The translations under genes were made by a program, and so were the position numbers. The notes beneath the pieces were generated by a model. That model had not been told where the DNA came from. It made no database searches and worked only from the letters and a program-made list of their open reading frames with translations. Below are positions 34,321 to 43,639 of a stretch of DNA of 64,000 bases, piece by piece (positions within the stretch are counted from its first letter, which is position 1; each line of letters opens with the position of its first letter). The DNA is taken from contig RJVL01000007.1 of assembly GCA_003755025.1 (NCBI GenBank), positions 186,001 to 250,000 of the forward strand, read 5' to 3'. This DNA comes from Diaphorobacter nitroreducens (GTDB taxonomy: Bacteria; Pseudomonadota; Gammaproteobacteria; Burkholderiales; Burkholderiaceae_C).

Positions 34321-36549
34321 CTAGCGCAGCTTGGCAGGCTTGGTGCGCACGGCGCGCAAAGCGCGGTCCACCACCGGCTGGTCGGAAATCAGGCGGAATG
34401 CCCCGTCAGAGGACAGTTTGTCGATCATGCGCCGCGTCATGGACTGCGTGCTCGCGTCGGCTCCGGTGAACAAAAACAGCGTGTTGTGCGGGCTGCACCA
34501 GGTGAGCTGGGTTCGTACCGCACGCTGGTTGGTGATGATTTCCACCCACTGGCCGATGCGCAATGCGGGCTGAGCCACTGCTCCGGCCATCGACGGGTCC
34601 GCCGCGGCGGCCGTATCGGAAGACAGCACATCGTCAGCGCGCGTTTCAGGGCTGACCTCTTCCGCCGGCGTGTCGCCGAAGACGCTCGCCGCTGCGTAGT
34701 TCAGCGCTTCACCCTGAAGCTGCGCCAAGCGCTGCGTCACTTCGGCAATACGCTCGATCGGGTGGTCAATGCTCTCCAGCCCACGCACCAACACCGGCAC
34801 CATGTCGGCAATGGCCTGGCCCAGGCGCTCCGGGTCCGAGCGCAACTGCTCGGGCTGCGCGCAGCACAGCAGCAGCGGCACCAACGCCAGGTAGCCTCCG
34901 GGGTCTCCGCCGGTTTCCTGGGGCTGGCTGCTTTGCGCCTGCGCCACCACGTCCGCCCACGGGCCGGTCACGAAGGCCAGCAGGTCGGCCGGCACCTTGT
35001 CCGCATCGGGCAGGCGGCGGAAGTCGGCGGCAATCTTCTCGGCCAGCAATTCCCGCTGCTCCCGCTGGAGCAGTTCGCGCTGCTGCGCTTCATGGCGTTC
35101 AAGCTGGCGACGCTCCTGCGCGGTCCAGGCCTTTTCCAGCGCCTTGAGCACTTGGGCGAACGGTGCGGCATCCCGGACCTCGATGGAAGCCAGGTGGCCT
35201 ACGGCTTCGTTCACCAGCCGCATGAAGCGGCTGAAGGCGGGCCCATCCTCGGCGTTGAACGCCAGGCTGCGCTGGGTCAACTCGTCCAGCAGGCGCCGGG
35301 CGGGGTGCTGCTCATCCGTGAAGAACCGCGTGTCGTGCTGCACCAACTCCTTCAGCGCGGGCTCCAGGCTTTGCACGGCACGCTGCATGGGGGGCAGCAG
35401 CCGCGAATCCTGCGCAATGTTGTCCATCATGCGGCTCACGACCTCATGCGCCGTCCGCGTGGGGGATGCCGCCACCGGCGCATGTGCAGAGGTGCCGTTC
35501 CAGCCCGTCACCGGGACCGCAGCCCCCCCCGACAGACGGCCCACGATGCGTTCCAGCTGCGCAATGTCTTCCATTGCTTCCACCGCGGCCGGCGTGACGT
35601 ACGCGTTGGCCGGAGTAGCTGCCGTATAGCCGCCGCGTGCATCGTAGGCGAAAGGGTCACCACCACCGGCCAGCATCTGGCGCAGGATACCCACCGTCAG
35701 CAGCGCTTCTTCGGCCTGCGGCGCCAAGGCCACGTTGCCCGAGGCGCCTCCCCAGCCTGCCCCGTAACCTTGGCCATAGGCGCTCGCGGCACCATATTCG
35801 CTGGCCGGCGCACCATAGGCCGAGGGCGGCGCGTAGCCCACGCCCATCTGGGAACTGTGGGCATATCCACCACCATGCCCGCTGCGCACACCCGGGGCTC
35901 CCGCCACCGCATAGCCCACGGGCTCGACGCCATGCTCGCGCAGGCTCTGGGCGGCGCGCTTATAGGCGCTTACCAGTTGCATGCCCAGCAGTTCGCGCAT
36001 CTGGCTCATCCACAGCTGCCGCACTTCCCCACTTACACCGGTATCGCTCACCACTTGCTGCAGCGCGCGGATGTAATTCTCAGGGCGAAAAGGGTTGCTC
36101 TCGGGTTGCACGCTGTGCAGGCCCTGCGCCGAACTGACGAGCGTGTTGAGTTCCGCCAGCGTTGCCTCTGTCGCCAGAGCGGCGATCTGCTGCGCCCGCG
36201 ACAGCTCCACCTGGACCAGCACGTCGGCATCGTCCATGAGGGCGAGCTCGCCCAGGTCCATTCCGCCGGGCTGCCCGGCCCTCGTCTTCGCGGCCGAGGG
36301 GCCTTCGGCAAAAATCTCCAGCAAGGCCATGGGGTAGGCCTTGGGCAACGAAGCCTCGTGCTGCTTGAGTAAGCGCAAGGCATCGCTGATCTGGGTACGC
36401 TTGTGAAGGTCGCGGGTGGAGGACTCCTGCGCCGTGAGCGCTTCGCGCGTACCAGTCACCAGCGCCTCCATCAGGGCCTCGCTGTCCCTGACGGCGTTGA
36501 CAACGCAGGCGCGAAAAACCGTACGGGCGCGGGACGCGGAAAGGGACAT
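34321..36549 (-). CDS. DUF1631 family protein with Tyr/Gly-rich segment
   Basis: A 742-residue cytosolic protein that resembles the DUF1631 family, whose function is unknown. The N-terminal region (about 1-200), with the LELMDDADVLVQVELS-like part and PENYIRALQQVVSDT, and the long helical C-terminal region fit that family. Residues about 205-270 are low-complexity, rich in Gly, Tyr, Ala and Ser (for example GYAPPSAYGAPASEYG). A mid-protein Glu/Gln/Arg-rich coiled-coil stretch is near 480-510. It lies alone and leftward between ettA and the TAXI gene, with convergent transcription at its 3' end. Confidence 0.78.
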   Translation of the reverse strand: MSLSASRARTVFRACVVNAVRDSEALMEALVTGTREALTAQESSTRDLHKRTQISDALRLLKQHEASLPKAYPMALLEIFAEGPSAAKTRAGQPGGMDLGELALMDDADVLVQVELSRAQQIAALATEATLAELNTLVSSAQGLHSVQPESNPFRPENYIRALQQVVSDTGVSGEVRQLWMSQMRELLGMQLVSAYKRAAQSLREHGVEPVGYAVAGAPGVRSGHGGGYAHSSQMGVGYAPPSAYGAPASEYGAASAYGQGYGAGWGGASGNVALAPQAEEALLTVGILRQMLAGGGDPFAYDARGGYTAATPANAYVTPAAVEAMEDIAQLERIVGRLSGGAAVPVTGWNGTSAHAPVAASPTRTAHEVVSRMMDNIAQDSRLLPPMQRAVQSLEPALKELVQHDTRFFTDEQHPARRLLDELTQRSLAFNAEDGPAFSRFMRLVNEAVGHLASIEVRDAAPFAQVLKALEKAWTAQERRQLERHEAQQRELLQREQRELLAEKIAADFRRLPDADKVPADLLAFVTGPWADVVAQAQSSQPQETGGDPGGYLALVPLLLCCAQPEQLRSDPERLGQAIADMVPVLVRGLESIDHPIERIAEVTQRLAQLQGEALNYAAASVFGDTPAEEVSPETRADDVLSSDTAAAADPSMAGAVAQPALRIGQWVEIITNQRAVRTQLTWCSPHNTLFLFTGADASTQSMTRRMIDKLSSDGAFRLISDQPVVDRALRAVRTKPAKLR

Positions 36550-36606
36550 GGTGGGGACGGACGAAGAATGGGCGGCGGTCCGCCCGATGCTACTACCTGT
36601 AAGTGC

Positions 36607-38268
36607 TTATTTGAGGGCCTTGTAGCGCATACGCTTCGGTTTCGCACCCTCTTCACCCAATCGTTTTTTCTTATCAGCTTCGTATTCTTGGTAATTACCG
36701 TCAAAGAATACCCATTGGCTGTCGCCCTCGGCGGCCAGGATGTGCGTCGCGATACGGTCGAGGAACCAACGATCGTGGCTGATGACCAGCACGGTGCCAG
36801 CGTATTCCAGCAACGCGTCTTCCAGCGCACGCAGGGTTTCCACGTCCAGGTCGTTGGACGGTTCGTCCAGCAGCAGCACGTTGCCGCCCTGGATCAGCGT
36901 CTTGGCCAGGTGCAGGCGGCCGCGCTCGCCCCCGGACAGGTTGCCCACCTTCTTCTGCTGGTCCTGGCCGTTGAAGTTGAAGCGCCCGGCATAGGCGCGC
37001 GACGCCATTTGGAACTTGCCCACATTGATGATGTCCAGCCCGCCGGAGATGTCCTCCCACACGGTCTTGTCATCGGCCAGTGCGTCGCGGTGCTGATCGA
37101 CAAACGCCATCTTCACGGTCTGGCCGATTTCCACGGTACCGGAATCAGGTTGCTCCTTGCCCGCGATCAGCTTGAACAGGGTCGACTTGCCGGCACCGTT
37201 CGGGCCGATGATGCCGACGATGGCGCCGGCAGGGATGTTCATGCTCAGGTTGTCGATCAGCAGGCGGTCACCAAAGGCCTTGGAGACATTCTTGAATTCG
37301 ATGACCTTAGAGCCCAGGCGATCCGCTACAGGAATGAAGATCTCCTGCGTTTCGTTGCGGCGCTGGTATTCGTAATCGCTCAGCTCTTCGAAGCGGGCAA
37401 TACGCGCCTTGGACTTCGCCTGGCGGCCCTTGGCGTTCTGGCGCACCCACTCCAGTTCCTTCTTCAAAGCCTTGGCGCGAGCCTCCTCGCCTTTTTGCTC
37501 GGCTTCCAGACGGTTGCCCTTCTGGATCAGCCAGTCAGAGTAGTTGCCCTTGTAGGGGATGCCGTGGCCTCGGTCCAGTTCCAGAATCCACTCAGCGGCG
37601 TTGTCCAGGAAGTAGCGGTCGTGGGTGATCGCCACCACGGTACCGCTGAAGCGGTGCAGGAATTGCTCCAGCCAGTCCACGGATTCGGCGTCCAAGTGGT
37701 TGGTGGGTTCGTCCAGCAGCAGCATGTCGGGCTTGGACAGCAGCAGCTTGCACAGGGCCACGCGACGCTTTTCGCCACCCGATAGCTTGCCGATCACCGC
37801 ATCCCACGCCGGCAGACGCAGCGCGTCGGCCGCAATTTCCAACTGGTGTTCGGAATCGGTACCGGCCGCGGCGATGATGGCCTCCAATTCACCCTGCTCT
37901 TTGGCCAGCGCGTCAAAGTCGGCATTCTCTTCCGCGTAGGCAGCGTATACCTCTTCCAGGCGGGCTTTGGCGTTGTTCACCTCGGCCATGGCTTCTTCCA
38001 CGGCCTGGCGCACGGTGTGCTCGGGATTGAGTTGGGGCTCCTGGGGCAGGTAGCCGATCGACAGCCCGGGCATGGGCAGTGCCTCGCCTTCGAATTCCTT
38101 GTCCACGCCCGCCATGATCTTGAGCAGAGAGGACTTGCCGGAGCCGTTCAGGCCCAGCACGCCGATCTTGGCGCCCGGAAAGAAGCTAAGGGAAATGTCC
38201 TTCAAGATCTGCCGCTTGGGCGGCACGGTCTTGGTGACGTGGTTCATCGAGAAAACGTATTGGGCCAT
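36607..38268 (-). CDS. ettA: Energy-dependent translational throttle protein EttA
   Basis: EttA is an ABC-F ATPase that binds the ribosomal E site and gates translation according to ATP level. Two ABC domains are present: Walker A GLNGSGKSS near residue 38, signature LSGGEKRR near 162; second Walker A GPNGAGKST near 355 and signature LSGGERGR near 450. The linker between them is the charged P-site tRNA interaction motif. The 553 residues match E. coli (555). I start at MAQYVFSMNHV; an in-frame start 36 codons upstream lacks similarity. Confidence 0.95.
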   Translation of the reverse strand: MAQYVFSMNHVTKTVPPKRQILKDISLSFFPGAKIGVLGLNGSGKSSLLKIMAGVDKEFEGEALPMPGLSIGYLPQEPQLNPEHTVRQAVEEAMAEVNNAKARLEEVYAAYAEENADFDALAKEQGELEAIIAAAGTDSEHQLEIAADALRLPAWDAVIGKLSGGEKRRVALCKLLLSKPDMLLLDEPTNHLDAESVDWLEQFLHRFSGTVVAITHDRYFLDNAAEWILELDRGHGIPYKGNYSDWLIQKGNRLEAEQKGEEARAKALKKELEWVRQNAKGRQAKSKARIARFEELSDYEYQRRNETQEIFIPVADRLGSKVIEFKNVSKAFGDRLLIDNLSMNIPAGAIVGIIGPNGAGKSTLFKLIAGKEQPDSGTVEIGQTVKMAFVDQHRDALADDKTVWEDISGGLDIINVGKFQMASRAYAGRFNFNGQDQQKKVGNLSGGERGRLHLAKTLIQGGNVLLLDEPSNDLDVETLRALEDALLEYAGTVLVISHDRWFLDRIATHILAAEGDSQWVFFDGNYQEYEADKKKRLGEEGAKPKRMRYKALK

Positions 38269-38497
38269 GGATTTATTCAGGAAACGGGCAGAAGAAGGCG
38301 CCAAAATTTTTTGCGCACAAACGCGGATTATCGGCGCATGCGACAATAGACCCCGTCTTGGGCTCCAGTTGCCCACGGCATCAGCCTAGACAAGCTGGGG
38401 ACGAAGGAAGAATTTTCCGGGCTCCCACCCTTGCAATCATCTGCCTAACAAACTGGCTCGGCGGCCCGTAAAGTCGCCTGCGACAGGCCGATACCCA

Positions 38498-38514
38498 GCG
38501 CCCCGGATGGGCGC
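38498..38514 (+). repeat. Hairpin immediately before the rhlE start
   Basis: GCGCCC, loop CGGAT, GGGCGC. It ends ten bases before the chosen rhlE ATG and takes the place of a Shine-Dalgarno sequence. It could control helicase synthesis by folding. Confidence 0.5.
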
Positions 38515-38524
38515 ATCCAATTAC

Positions 38525-40258
38525 ATGACATTTGAAGAACTGAAGCTGGCGCCGGCCATTTTGCGGGCCGTGCAAGAACAAGGCTACGACAACCCGACCC
38601 CTATCCAGGCCCAGGCCATCCCGGCCGTCCTCGCTGGACACGACCTCCTCGCCGGCGCACAGACCGGCACTGGCAAGACCGCCGCGTTCACGCTGCCCAT
38701 GCTGCACCGCCTGGCCGAAGGCCAAGCCCCACGCAGCCAGTTTGGCGGCAAGGGTGTGCGCGCCCTGGTGCTCACGCCCACGCGGGAGCTGGCAGCGCAG
38801 GTCGAAGAATCCGTGCGCGGCTACGGCAAATACCTGGATCTGAACTCCACCGTGATCTTCGGCGGCGTCGGTATGAACCCGCAGATCGAACGCATCAAGC
38901 GCGGCGTGGACGTGCTGGTGGCCACCCCTGGCCGCCTGCTGGACCTGCAGCAGCAAGGCTTCATGGACCTGTCCACCGTCGAGATCCTGGTGCTGGACGA
39001 AGCCGACCGCATGCTCGACATGGGCTTCATCCACGACGTGAAGAAGGTGCTGGCGCTGCTGCCCCAGTCCAAGCAAAGCCTGCTGTTCTCGGCCACGTTC
39101 AGCGACGACATCCGTGAACTGGCCAACTCACTGCTCAAGAACCCGCAGAGCATCCAGGTCACCCCGCGCAACACCACGGTGCAACGCATCAGCCAGGTGA
39201 TCCACCCCGTGGGGCGTGGCAAGAAGAAGCAGGTGCTGCTGCACATCATCCAGGAACACGACTGGAGCCAGGTGCTGGTGTTCACGCGCACCAAGTTCGG
39301 CGCCAACAACGTGGCCGAGTACCTGACCAAGAACGGCGTTTCGGCCATGGCGCTGCATGGCAACAAGAGCCAGAGCGCCCGCACCCAGGCGTTGGAGGGC
39401 TTCAAGACGGGCCAGATCCGCGCCCTGGTGGCTACCGACATCGCGGCACGCGGCATCGACATCGACGACCTGCCGCACGTCGTGAACTACGAAATCCCCA
39501 ACGTGCCCGAGGACTACGTGCACCGCATCGGCCGCACGGGCCGCGCCGGCCGCGAGGGCCATGCCGTGAGCCTCGTCTGCATGGACGAGGAAGGTTTCAT
39601 GATGGAGATCGAGCGCTTCACCAAGCAAGAAATCCCTGTGCAGGTGATCGACGGCTTTGGCCCGGACGAGGGAGAGAAGGCCGAGCCCATCGCCATGGGT
39701 CGCCAGACCATCTGGGGCGGCGCGGGCAAGCCGCCCAGCCGCGAAGTCATGCAGGCAGCGGCCAAGGCGGCACGCCAGGAGATGATGGAGCGCATCCGCA
39801 CCAACAAGGCGGCCACTGGCGGCCAGCGCGGTTCGCGCCAAGGCGGTGGCCAGGGCGAAGGCCAGCAGCGCGCCGGGGGCCAGAACGGCAGCGGGGGCCG
39901 CGGCGGCAACGTAGGCAATGCAGGCCGTCCTGCCGGTCCACGTGATCAGCAACGTCCGCAGAACACGGCCGGTGGCCGCCGCCGCGGCGGTCCCGCTGGT
40001 GCAGGCAATAGCGGCGGTAATGGCGGAAATCGCCGTTTCGACGACAGCCAGCCTCGCAGCGAGAACGCTCACCTGGGCACGCAGCTCGGCAACATTGGCA
40101 TCGGCCCACGCCATGGCAGCGGCCGTGCCAGCCAGCCGGACCCCATGCGCACCAGCGTGGACAGCATGGCGGACCGCGGGCGTCGGGGCGGCTTCGGCCG
40201 TGGCAACGGCGGCGGCGGTGGTGGCCGCGGCCCACGCGGCGGCGGCTTCGGCCGCTGA
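38525..40258 (+). CDS. rhlE: DEAD-box RNA helicase (RhlE-like)
   Basis: An ATP-dependent RNA helicase of ribosome assembly or RNA decay. All motifs are intact: [14 protein letters not shown] (Q motif), [35 protein letters not shown] and [11 protein letters not shown]. The C-terminal 180 residues are Gly/Arg/Asn-rich with RGG boxes, a typical RNA-binding tail. The protein has 577 residues. I start at [13 protein letters not shown]; an ATG six codons earlier lies in the loop of the hairpin above. A terminator follows at 40276. Confidence 0.93.
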   Translation: MTFEELKLAPAILRAVQEQGYDNPTPIQAQAIPAVLAGHDLLAGAQTGTGKTAAFTLPMLHRLAEGQAPRSQFGGKGVRALVLTPTRELAAQVEESVRGYGKYLDLNSTVIFGGVGMNPQIERIKRGVDVLVATPGRLLDLQQQGFMDLSTVEILVLDEADRMLDMGFIHDVKKVLALLPQSKQSLLFSATFSDDIRELANSLLKNPQSIQVTPRNTTVQRISQVIHPVGRGKKKQVLLHIIQEHDWSQVLVFTRTKFGANNVAEYLTKNGVSAMALHGNKSQSARTQALEGFKTGQIRALVATDIAARGIDIDDLPHVVNYEIPNVPEDYVHRIGRTGRAGREGHAVSLVCMDEEGFMMEIERFTKQEIPVQVIDGFGPDEGEKAEPIAMGRQTIWGGAGKPPSREVMQAAAKAARQEMMERIRTNKAATGGQRGSRQGGGQGEGQQRAGGQNGSGGRGGNVGNAGRPAGPRDQQRPQNTAGGRRRGGPAGAGNSGGNGGNRRFDDSQPRSENAHLGTQLGNIGIGPRHGSGRASQPDPMRTSVDSMADRGRRGGFGRGNGGGGGGRGPRGGGFGR

Positions 40259-40275
40259 GACCTTCACGACAACAG

Positions 40276-40301
40276 AAAGCCCGGCACAGCCGGGCTTTTT
40301 T
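40276..40301 (+). terminator. Intrinsic terminator after rhlE
   Basis: AAAGCCCGGC, loop ACA, GCCGGGCT and a run of T. The 7-bp GC stem with six T is a textbook Rho-independent terminator. Confidence 0.93.
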
Positions 40302-40394
40302 CCATGGCCCCTGAGCCGACCACCCCGCCGCACGCGCAGGACATCAAAGCTGCCGGGTAACATCCGCCCCAGCACCACTTCCGCCACGCCCACC

Positions 40395-42215
40395 ATGACG
40401 CCGAAGAATCTGCTCTCCCACACTTACGCGCTGCCAATCGCCGCAATCGCTGCACGGCACCGCGCTACCGCGCTGCTGGGCGCATTCCTGCTGTCCGCCT
40501 GCTCCAGCACGCCCCTGCCTCCGTGGCCCGCGCAGTCCTCCCCCCCCGCGCCCACTGGTCCGCAAACGTCCCGCGCCGTACCGCCGCCGCTGGGAACAGT
40601 GCAGCGTGGCGAAGTCGTGCCCAGCCCGGTCACGGTAACGCCCGTCGCTCCGGCCACCGAGCCGGCCTCCACCGCGCTCCCCTACAGCGCGGCTGTCGCG
40701 GCACGCTTTCCCGCGCCTTCCGTGCGGTACGAAACGCCGGGGCTCGCCGAGGGGCGCCAGGCTTTCACCACCAACGCCGAACTCACCCAATGGCTGCGTA
40801 ATCTGGCCACGGCGCAGCGCGGCACGACCCGTGTGCAAATGCTCGACCTGGGGGTATCGCAGCGCGGCACACCCTTGCACGGCCTGGTGCTGACCCGCGC
40901 GGCTGGCACCGACGTGGCCGCGCTGGACGCCAGCCGCCGCCCCACGGTGCTGCTGCTTGGGCAGCAACATGGCGACGAACCCGCCGGCAGCGAGGCATTG
41001 CTCGTACTGGCGCGCGAACTGGCACAGGGTCTGCTGGAGCCCATGCTGGAGCGCATCAACGTGATCGTCGTTCCCCGCGCGAATCCCGACGGAGCCGAGG
41101 CCGGCACGCGAGCCACGTCCAACGGCATCGACATGAACCGGGACCACCTGCTTTTGCAGACTCCGGAGGCCCAGGCACTCGCCAAACTGGTGCGCAACTA
41201 TCGCCCGATCGCCATTTTCGATGCGCATGAATACACCGTCACCGGACGGTTCCTCGAGAAATTCCATGCCATCCAACGCTACGACGTGCTGCTGCAGCAC
41301 GCAACGACGGCCAACCTGCCGGAATTCATGACCAAGGCAGCTCTGGAATGGTTCCACCACCCCATGATCAGGGCCCTGGAAGCGGAAGGCCTGAGCCAGG
41401 AGTGGTACTACACCACCTCGACCCGCGCCGAAGACCTTCGCCTGTCCATGGGAGGGACGCAACCCGATACCGGCCGCAACGTGAATGGTCTGAAGAACGC
41501 CGTCAGCATGCTCGTGGAAACGCGCGGCGTGGGCATTGGCCGCACCCACATCCAGCGGCGCGTGCACTCGCAGGTGACGGCCCTCACCAGTGCACTGCGC
41601 AGCACCGTGGACCGCGCCGCCGACTTGGAGCAGGTGCGCTCCTATGAAGCGCGGGACATTGCCTCCCAGGCATGCCGCGGCGAGATCGTGGTGGAAGCCA
41701 CGCAAACCCCCGGCCAGCGCGACCTGGTCATGCTGGACCCCCAGACCGGCGCAGACCGGACCCTGCGCGTGGATTGGAATTCCTCGCTGCAACTCAAGCC
41801 GGTCAAAAAACGCCACCGCCCCTGCGGCTATTGGTTGGCAAGCGGCGCAACGGATGCAGTGGAGCGCCTGAAGCTGCTGGGCATCCAGGTGATGCACGTC
41901 GCCGAGGCGGGCTCCGTACTGGCGGACATCTATGAGGAAACCAGCCGGGAGAGCTCCGAGCGGGAGGACGTGCGCGGAGCCATCCCTGGCGCCCGCCCGA
42001 TCATCCGCGCCACCGTGACCCCCATGCGCAGCGCCATCGACGTGCCGGGAGGCAGCTATTACGTGTCTCTCAACCAGCCCTTGGCCAATCTGGCCGTGGC
42101 AGCGCTGGAGCCCGATACGCAGAACAGCTATTTCGCCAACCATGTCATCGGCCAGCTCGGCGATGTGGCACGGGTCATGGCACCTCCATCGCTGGTGTTT
42201 GAGGAGATGGACTGA
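40395..42215 (+). CDS. M14-like zinc carboxypeptidase lipoprotein
   Basis: The 606-residue exported protein has an Ala/Pro-rich N-terminus with a hydrophobic segment and a lipobox-like SACSS at about residue 35. The M14 metal motif H-x-x-E appears as GQQHGDEPAGSE (about 195-205), and the NPDGAEAGTRATSNGIDMNRDH segment carries the substrate-binding NR. The third ligand may be the His in FDAHEYT. It may cleave peptidoglycan or C-terminal residues; the substrate is unknown. The first ATG after the rhlE terminator is used. No Shine-Dalgarno sequence is clear. Confidence 0.82.
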   Translation: MTPKNLLSHTYALPIAAIAARHRATALLGAFLLSACSSTPLPPWPAQSSPPAPTGPQTSRAVPPPLGTVQRGEVVPSPVTVTPVAPATEPASTALPYSAAVAARFPAPSVRYETPGLAEGRQAFTTNAELTQWLRNLATAQRGTTRVQMLDLGVSQRGTPLHGLVLTRAAGTDVAALDASRRPTVLLLGQQHGDEPAGSEALLVLARELAQGLLEPMLERINVIVVPRANPDGAEAGTRATSNGIDMNRDHLLLQTPEAQALAKLVRNYRPIAIFDAHEYTVTGRFLEKFHAIQRYDVLLQHATTANLPEFMTKAALEWFHHPMIRALEAEGLSQEWYYTTSTRAEDLRLSMGGTQPDTGRNVNGLKNAVSMLVETRGVGIGRTHIQRRVHSQVTALTSALRSTVDRAADLEQVRSYEARDIASQACRGEIVVEATQTPGQRDLVMLDPQTGADRTLRVDWNSSLQLKPVKKRHRPCGYWLASGATDAVERLKLLGIQVMHVAEAGSVLADIYEETSRESSEREDVRGAIPGARPIIRATVTPMRSAIDVPGGSYYVSLNQPLANLAVAALEPDTQNSYFANHVIGQLGDVARVMAPPSLVFEEMD

Positions 42216-42242
42216 AGAGCACGCCAGACTGCGACCACTCTT

Positions 42243-42290
42243 TAAATGATAGCTGCTTGCGCTTGCTGGATAAGCGCTAAAGGCATATTT
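42243..42290. repeat. Comamonadaceae palindromic repeat, intergenic copy
   Basis: AATGATAGCTGCTTGCGCTT, then GCTGGATAAGCGCTAAAGGC. The arms TTGCGCTT and AAGCGCTA pair. It sits 30 bases after the M14-like gene and is the best match to the copy inside the cupredoxin gene. Confidence 0.85.
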
Positions 42291-42425
42291 GGCATCATAC
42301 ACAGCACCCGCACGGCGTCTTCTATTTCATGGGCTGCAGAGGCTGGTGCGGAAGCGCTCCGGGCGCCTGTATGATCCTGCACTCCGAGCGCGCACATCAC
42401 CGCGCGCACCGCATACCTGCATCAT

Positions 42426-42502
42426 CTGCCCGTAGCTCAACCGGATAGAGCAATTGCCTTCTAAGCAATAGGTCGGGGGTTCGAGTCCCTCCGGGCAGGC
42501 CA
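42426..42502 (+). tRNA. tRNA-Arg (anticodon TCT)
   Basis: A full cloverleaf of 77 bases. Acceptor CTGCCCG pairs with CGGGCAG over seven bases. The anticodon loop is CTTCTAA with TCT. The T arm is GGGGG TTCGAGT CCCTC. Discriminator G and CCA are encoded. It reads AGA and, by wobble, AGG. Confidence 0.96.
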
Positions 42503-42649
42503 CCTCACTTCGGCTGTGCCTCGGCATCCTGCGAAGACATCTTTCTGCGGCCGAGGTGCCACTGTCGGGCGGAAATGCGGGACGCCGTCCGACACTCTAC
42601 AGCGCGTTGCGCGCTCTATGGTCTTGCTACCCCCTCACAGGAGAAGACC

Positions 42650-42952
42650 ATGCTCAAGCGCCTCTTTGATCCCGCTGCCATGTATGCCCACCGTCTCGAG
42701 ACCAGCCTGAATGAGGCGCGAATGGCGGCATTCGAACACGAAAACGCTGCCGAACACCATACTGCACTGGCACGGATGTACCGGCAGCGCATTGCACGGC
42801 TGGAAGCCGAGCTGGCTCCCGCAACTGCGGGCATACCTTCGCGGTTGATCCTCGACCCGGCGGGGCCCATTCCACGTGTGACCCCGCTCAAGAAGCCTCG
42901 GGAGCCGCACCAACGCATGCCAGCTTATCTGCCTCAAGGGGCGGGAGGATAG
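42650..42952 (+). CDS. Small hypothetical protein, 100 residues
   Basis: I do not recognise a family. The N-terminal half (MLKRLFDPAAMYAHRLETSL through EAELAP) is charged and helical with heptad-like leucines, suggesting a short coiled coil. The C-terminal half is Pro-rich (LDPAGPIPRVTPLKKP). A good AGGAGA lies 6 bases before the ATG, which supports expression. It is 60 bases before the small Pro-rich gene and might share a transcript with it. Confidence 0.6.
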   Translation: MLKRLFDPAAMYAHRLETSLNEARMAAFEHENAAEHHTALARMYRQRIARLEAELAPATAGIPSRLILDPAGPIPRVTPLKKPREPHQRMPAYLPQGAGG

Positions 42953-43013
42953 TGTGCGGTGCGACTGTGCAGAGCAACCTTTGGTACCCCGCCCCCTTCC
43001 CAGGACTCACGCC

Positions 43014-43160
43014 ATGACGCCCCAGGACCCGACAGAACACCCGCTGCACACTGTGCCAGACGACTTACCGCGCCCGCCCGGTGATTTGCCACCGGCCCCA
43101 CCACCGGTCTCGCCACCGCGGCAGCCCAACGAGGAAATACCAGCCAACTTGCCGGGTTAA
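43014..43160 (+). CDS. Small proline-rich protein, 48 residues
   Basis: I do not recognise a family. The sequence begins MTPQDPTEHPLHTVPDDL and is about one third proline, with PPGDLPPAPPPVSPPRQP in the middle and an acidic patch before PANLPG. No hydrophobic segment exists, so it is probably cytosolic and disordered. AGGA lies about 10 bases before the ATG. A second Pro-rich ORF of almost the same length converges on it from the other strand. Confidence 0.55.
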   Translation: MTPQDPTEHPLHTVPDDLPRPPGDLPPAPPPVSPPRQPNEEIPANLPG

Positions 43161-43177
43161 ACCACCTGCAGGCTCCA

Positions 43178-43321
43178 CTAGCTTGGTTCTTGCATAGGGT
43201 CACCGGGTAGTTCGATGGGCGGCGTATTGTCGGGCGGATCAATGGGAATAGGTCGCGGCGGCACCTCGCCGGGATTCGGCGGGACGGGCGGGACCGGTTG
43301 AGGGGCGGGGGTTGCTGGCAT
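43178..43321 (-). CDS. Small proline-rich protein, 47 residues, convergent
   Basis: I do not recognise a family. The protein starts MPATPAPQPVPPVPPNPGEV and ends with PGDPMQEPS. It is proline-rich and acidic, similar in style to the rightward 48-residue protein whose stop lies 17 bases away. The ATG has AAAGGA about 8 bases upstream. The coordinates come from direct translation; it is too short for ordinary gene finders. Confidence 0.5.
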   Translation of the reverse strand: MPATPAPQPVPPVPPNPGEVPPRPIPIDPPDNTPPIELPGDPMQEPS

Positions 43322-43474
43322 GGGGCATCCTTTGTGCTGTTTGTAGTGCCTTTGCACTTGGCACTCCCGTCGGACAAAACCGTATGCAGGCGAACGGCTT
43401 CCGGCACGATCAGTCTGCTGTTCGGGAGTGCCTCTTCAGTCAGGCCACCGGTCACACCAACCTTGTTGAATGCA

Positions 43475-43508
43475 AAAGGCCCCCGCAGCTTGCGCTGCGG
43501 GGGCCTTT
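43475..43508 (-). terminator. Strong hairpin terminator downstream of tRNA-His
   Basis: Perfect 15-bp stem: AAAGGCCCCCGCAGC, loop TTGC, GCTGCGGGGGCCTTT. Leftward it is followed by TTTTGC. It starts seven bases after the tRNA-His 3' end and would end that transcript; it is symmetric enough to act on the other strand too. Confidence 0.85.
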
Positions 43509-43514
43509 GTTATT

Positions 43515-43591
43515 TGGGGTGGCTGATGGGACTCGAACCCACGACGACAGGAATCACAATCCTGGACTCTACCAACTGAGCTACAGCCACC
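43515..43591 (-). tRNA. tRNA-His (anticodon GTG)
   Basis: Acceptor GTGGCTG pairs with CAGCCAC. The anticodon loop is TTGTGAT, with GTG. The extra G at position -1 opposite the discriminator C is the identity mark of tRNA-His. CCA is encoded. It is leftward, between ppiD and its own terminator. Confidence 0.96.
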
Positions 43592-43639
43592 GTAGCCTTG
43601 AATTATAGCCTGATAAATCTACCCTCTGAGGTAACCGGC

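Noticed and set aside
43360-43432. Inverted GGCACTCCCG/CGGGAGTGCC arms 53 bases apart
   Set aside because: The arms are short and the loop is long. I cannot tell it from chance.
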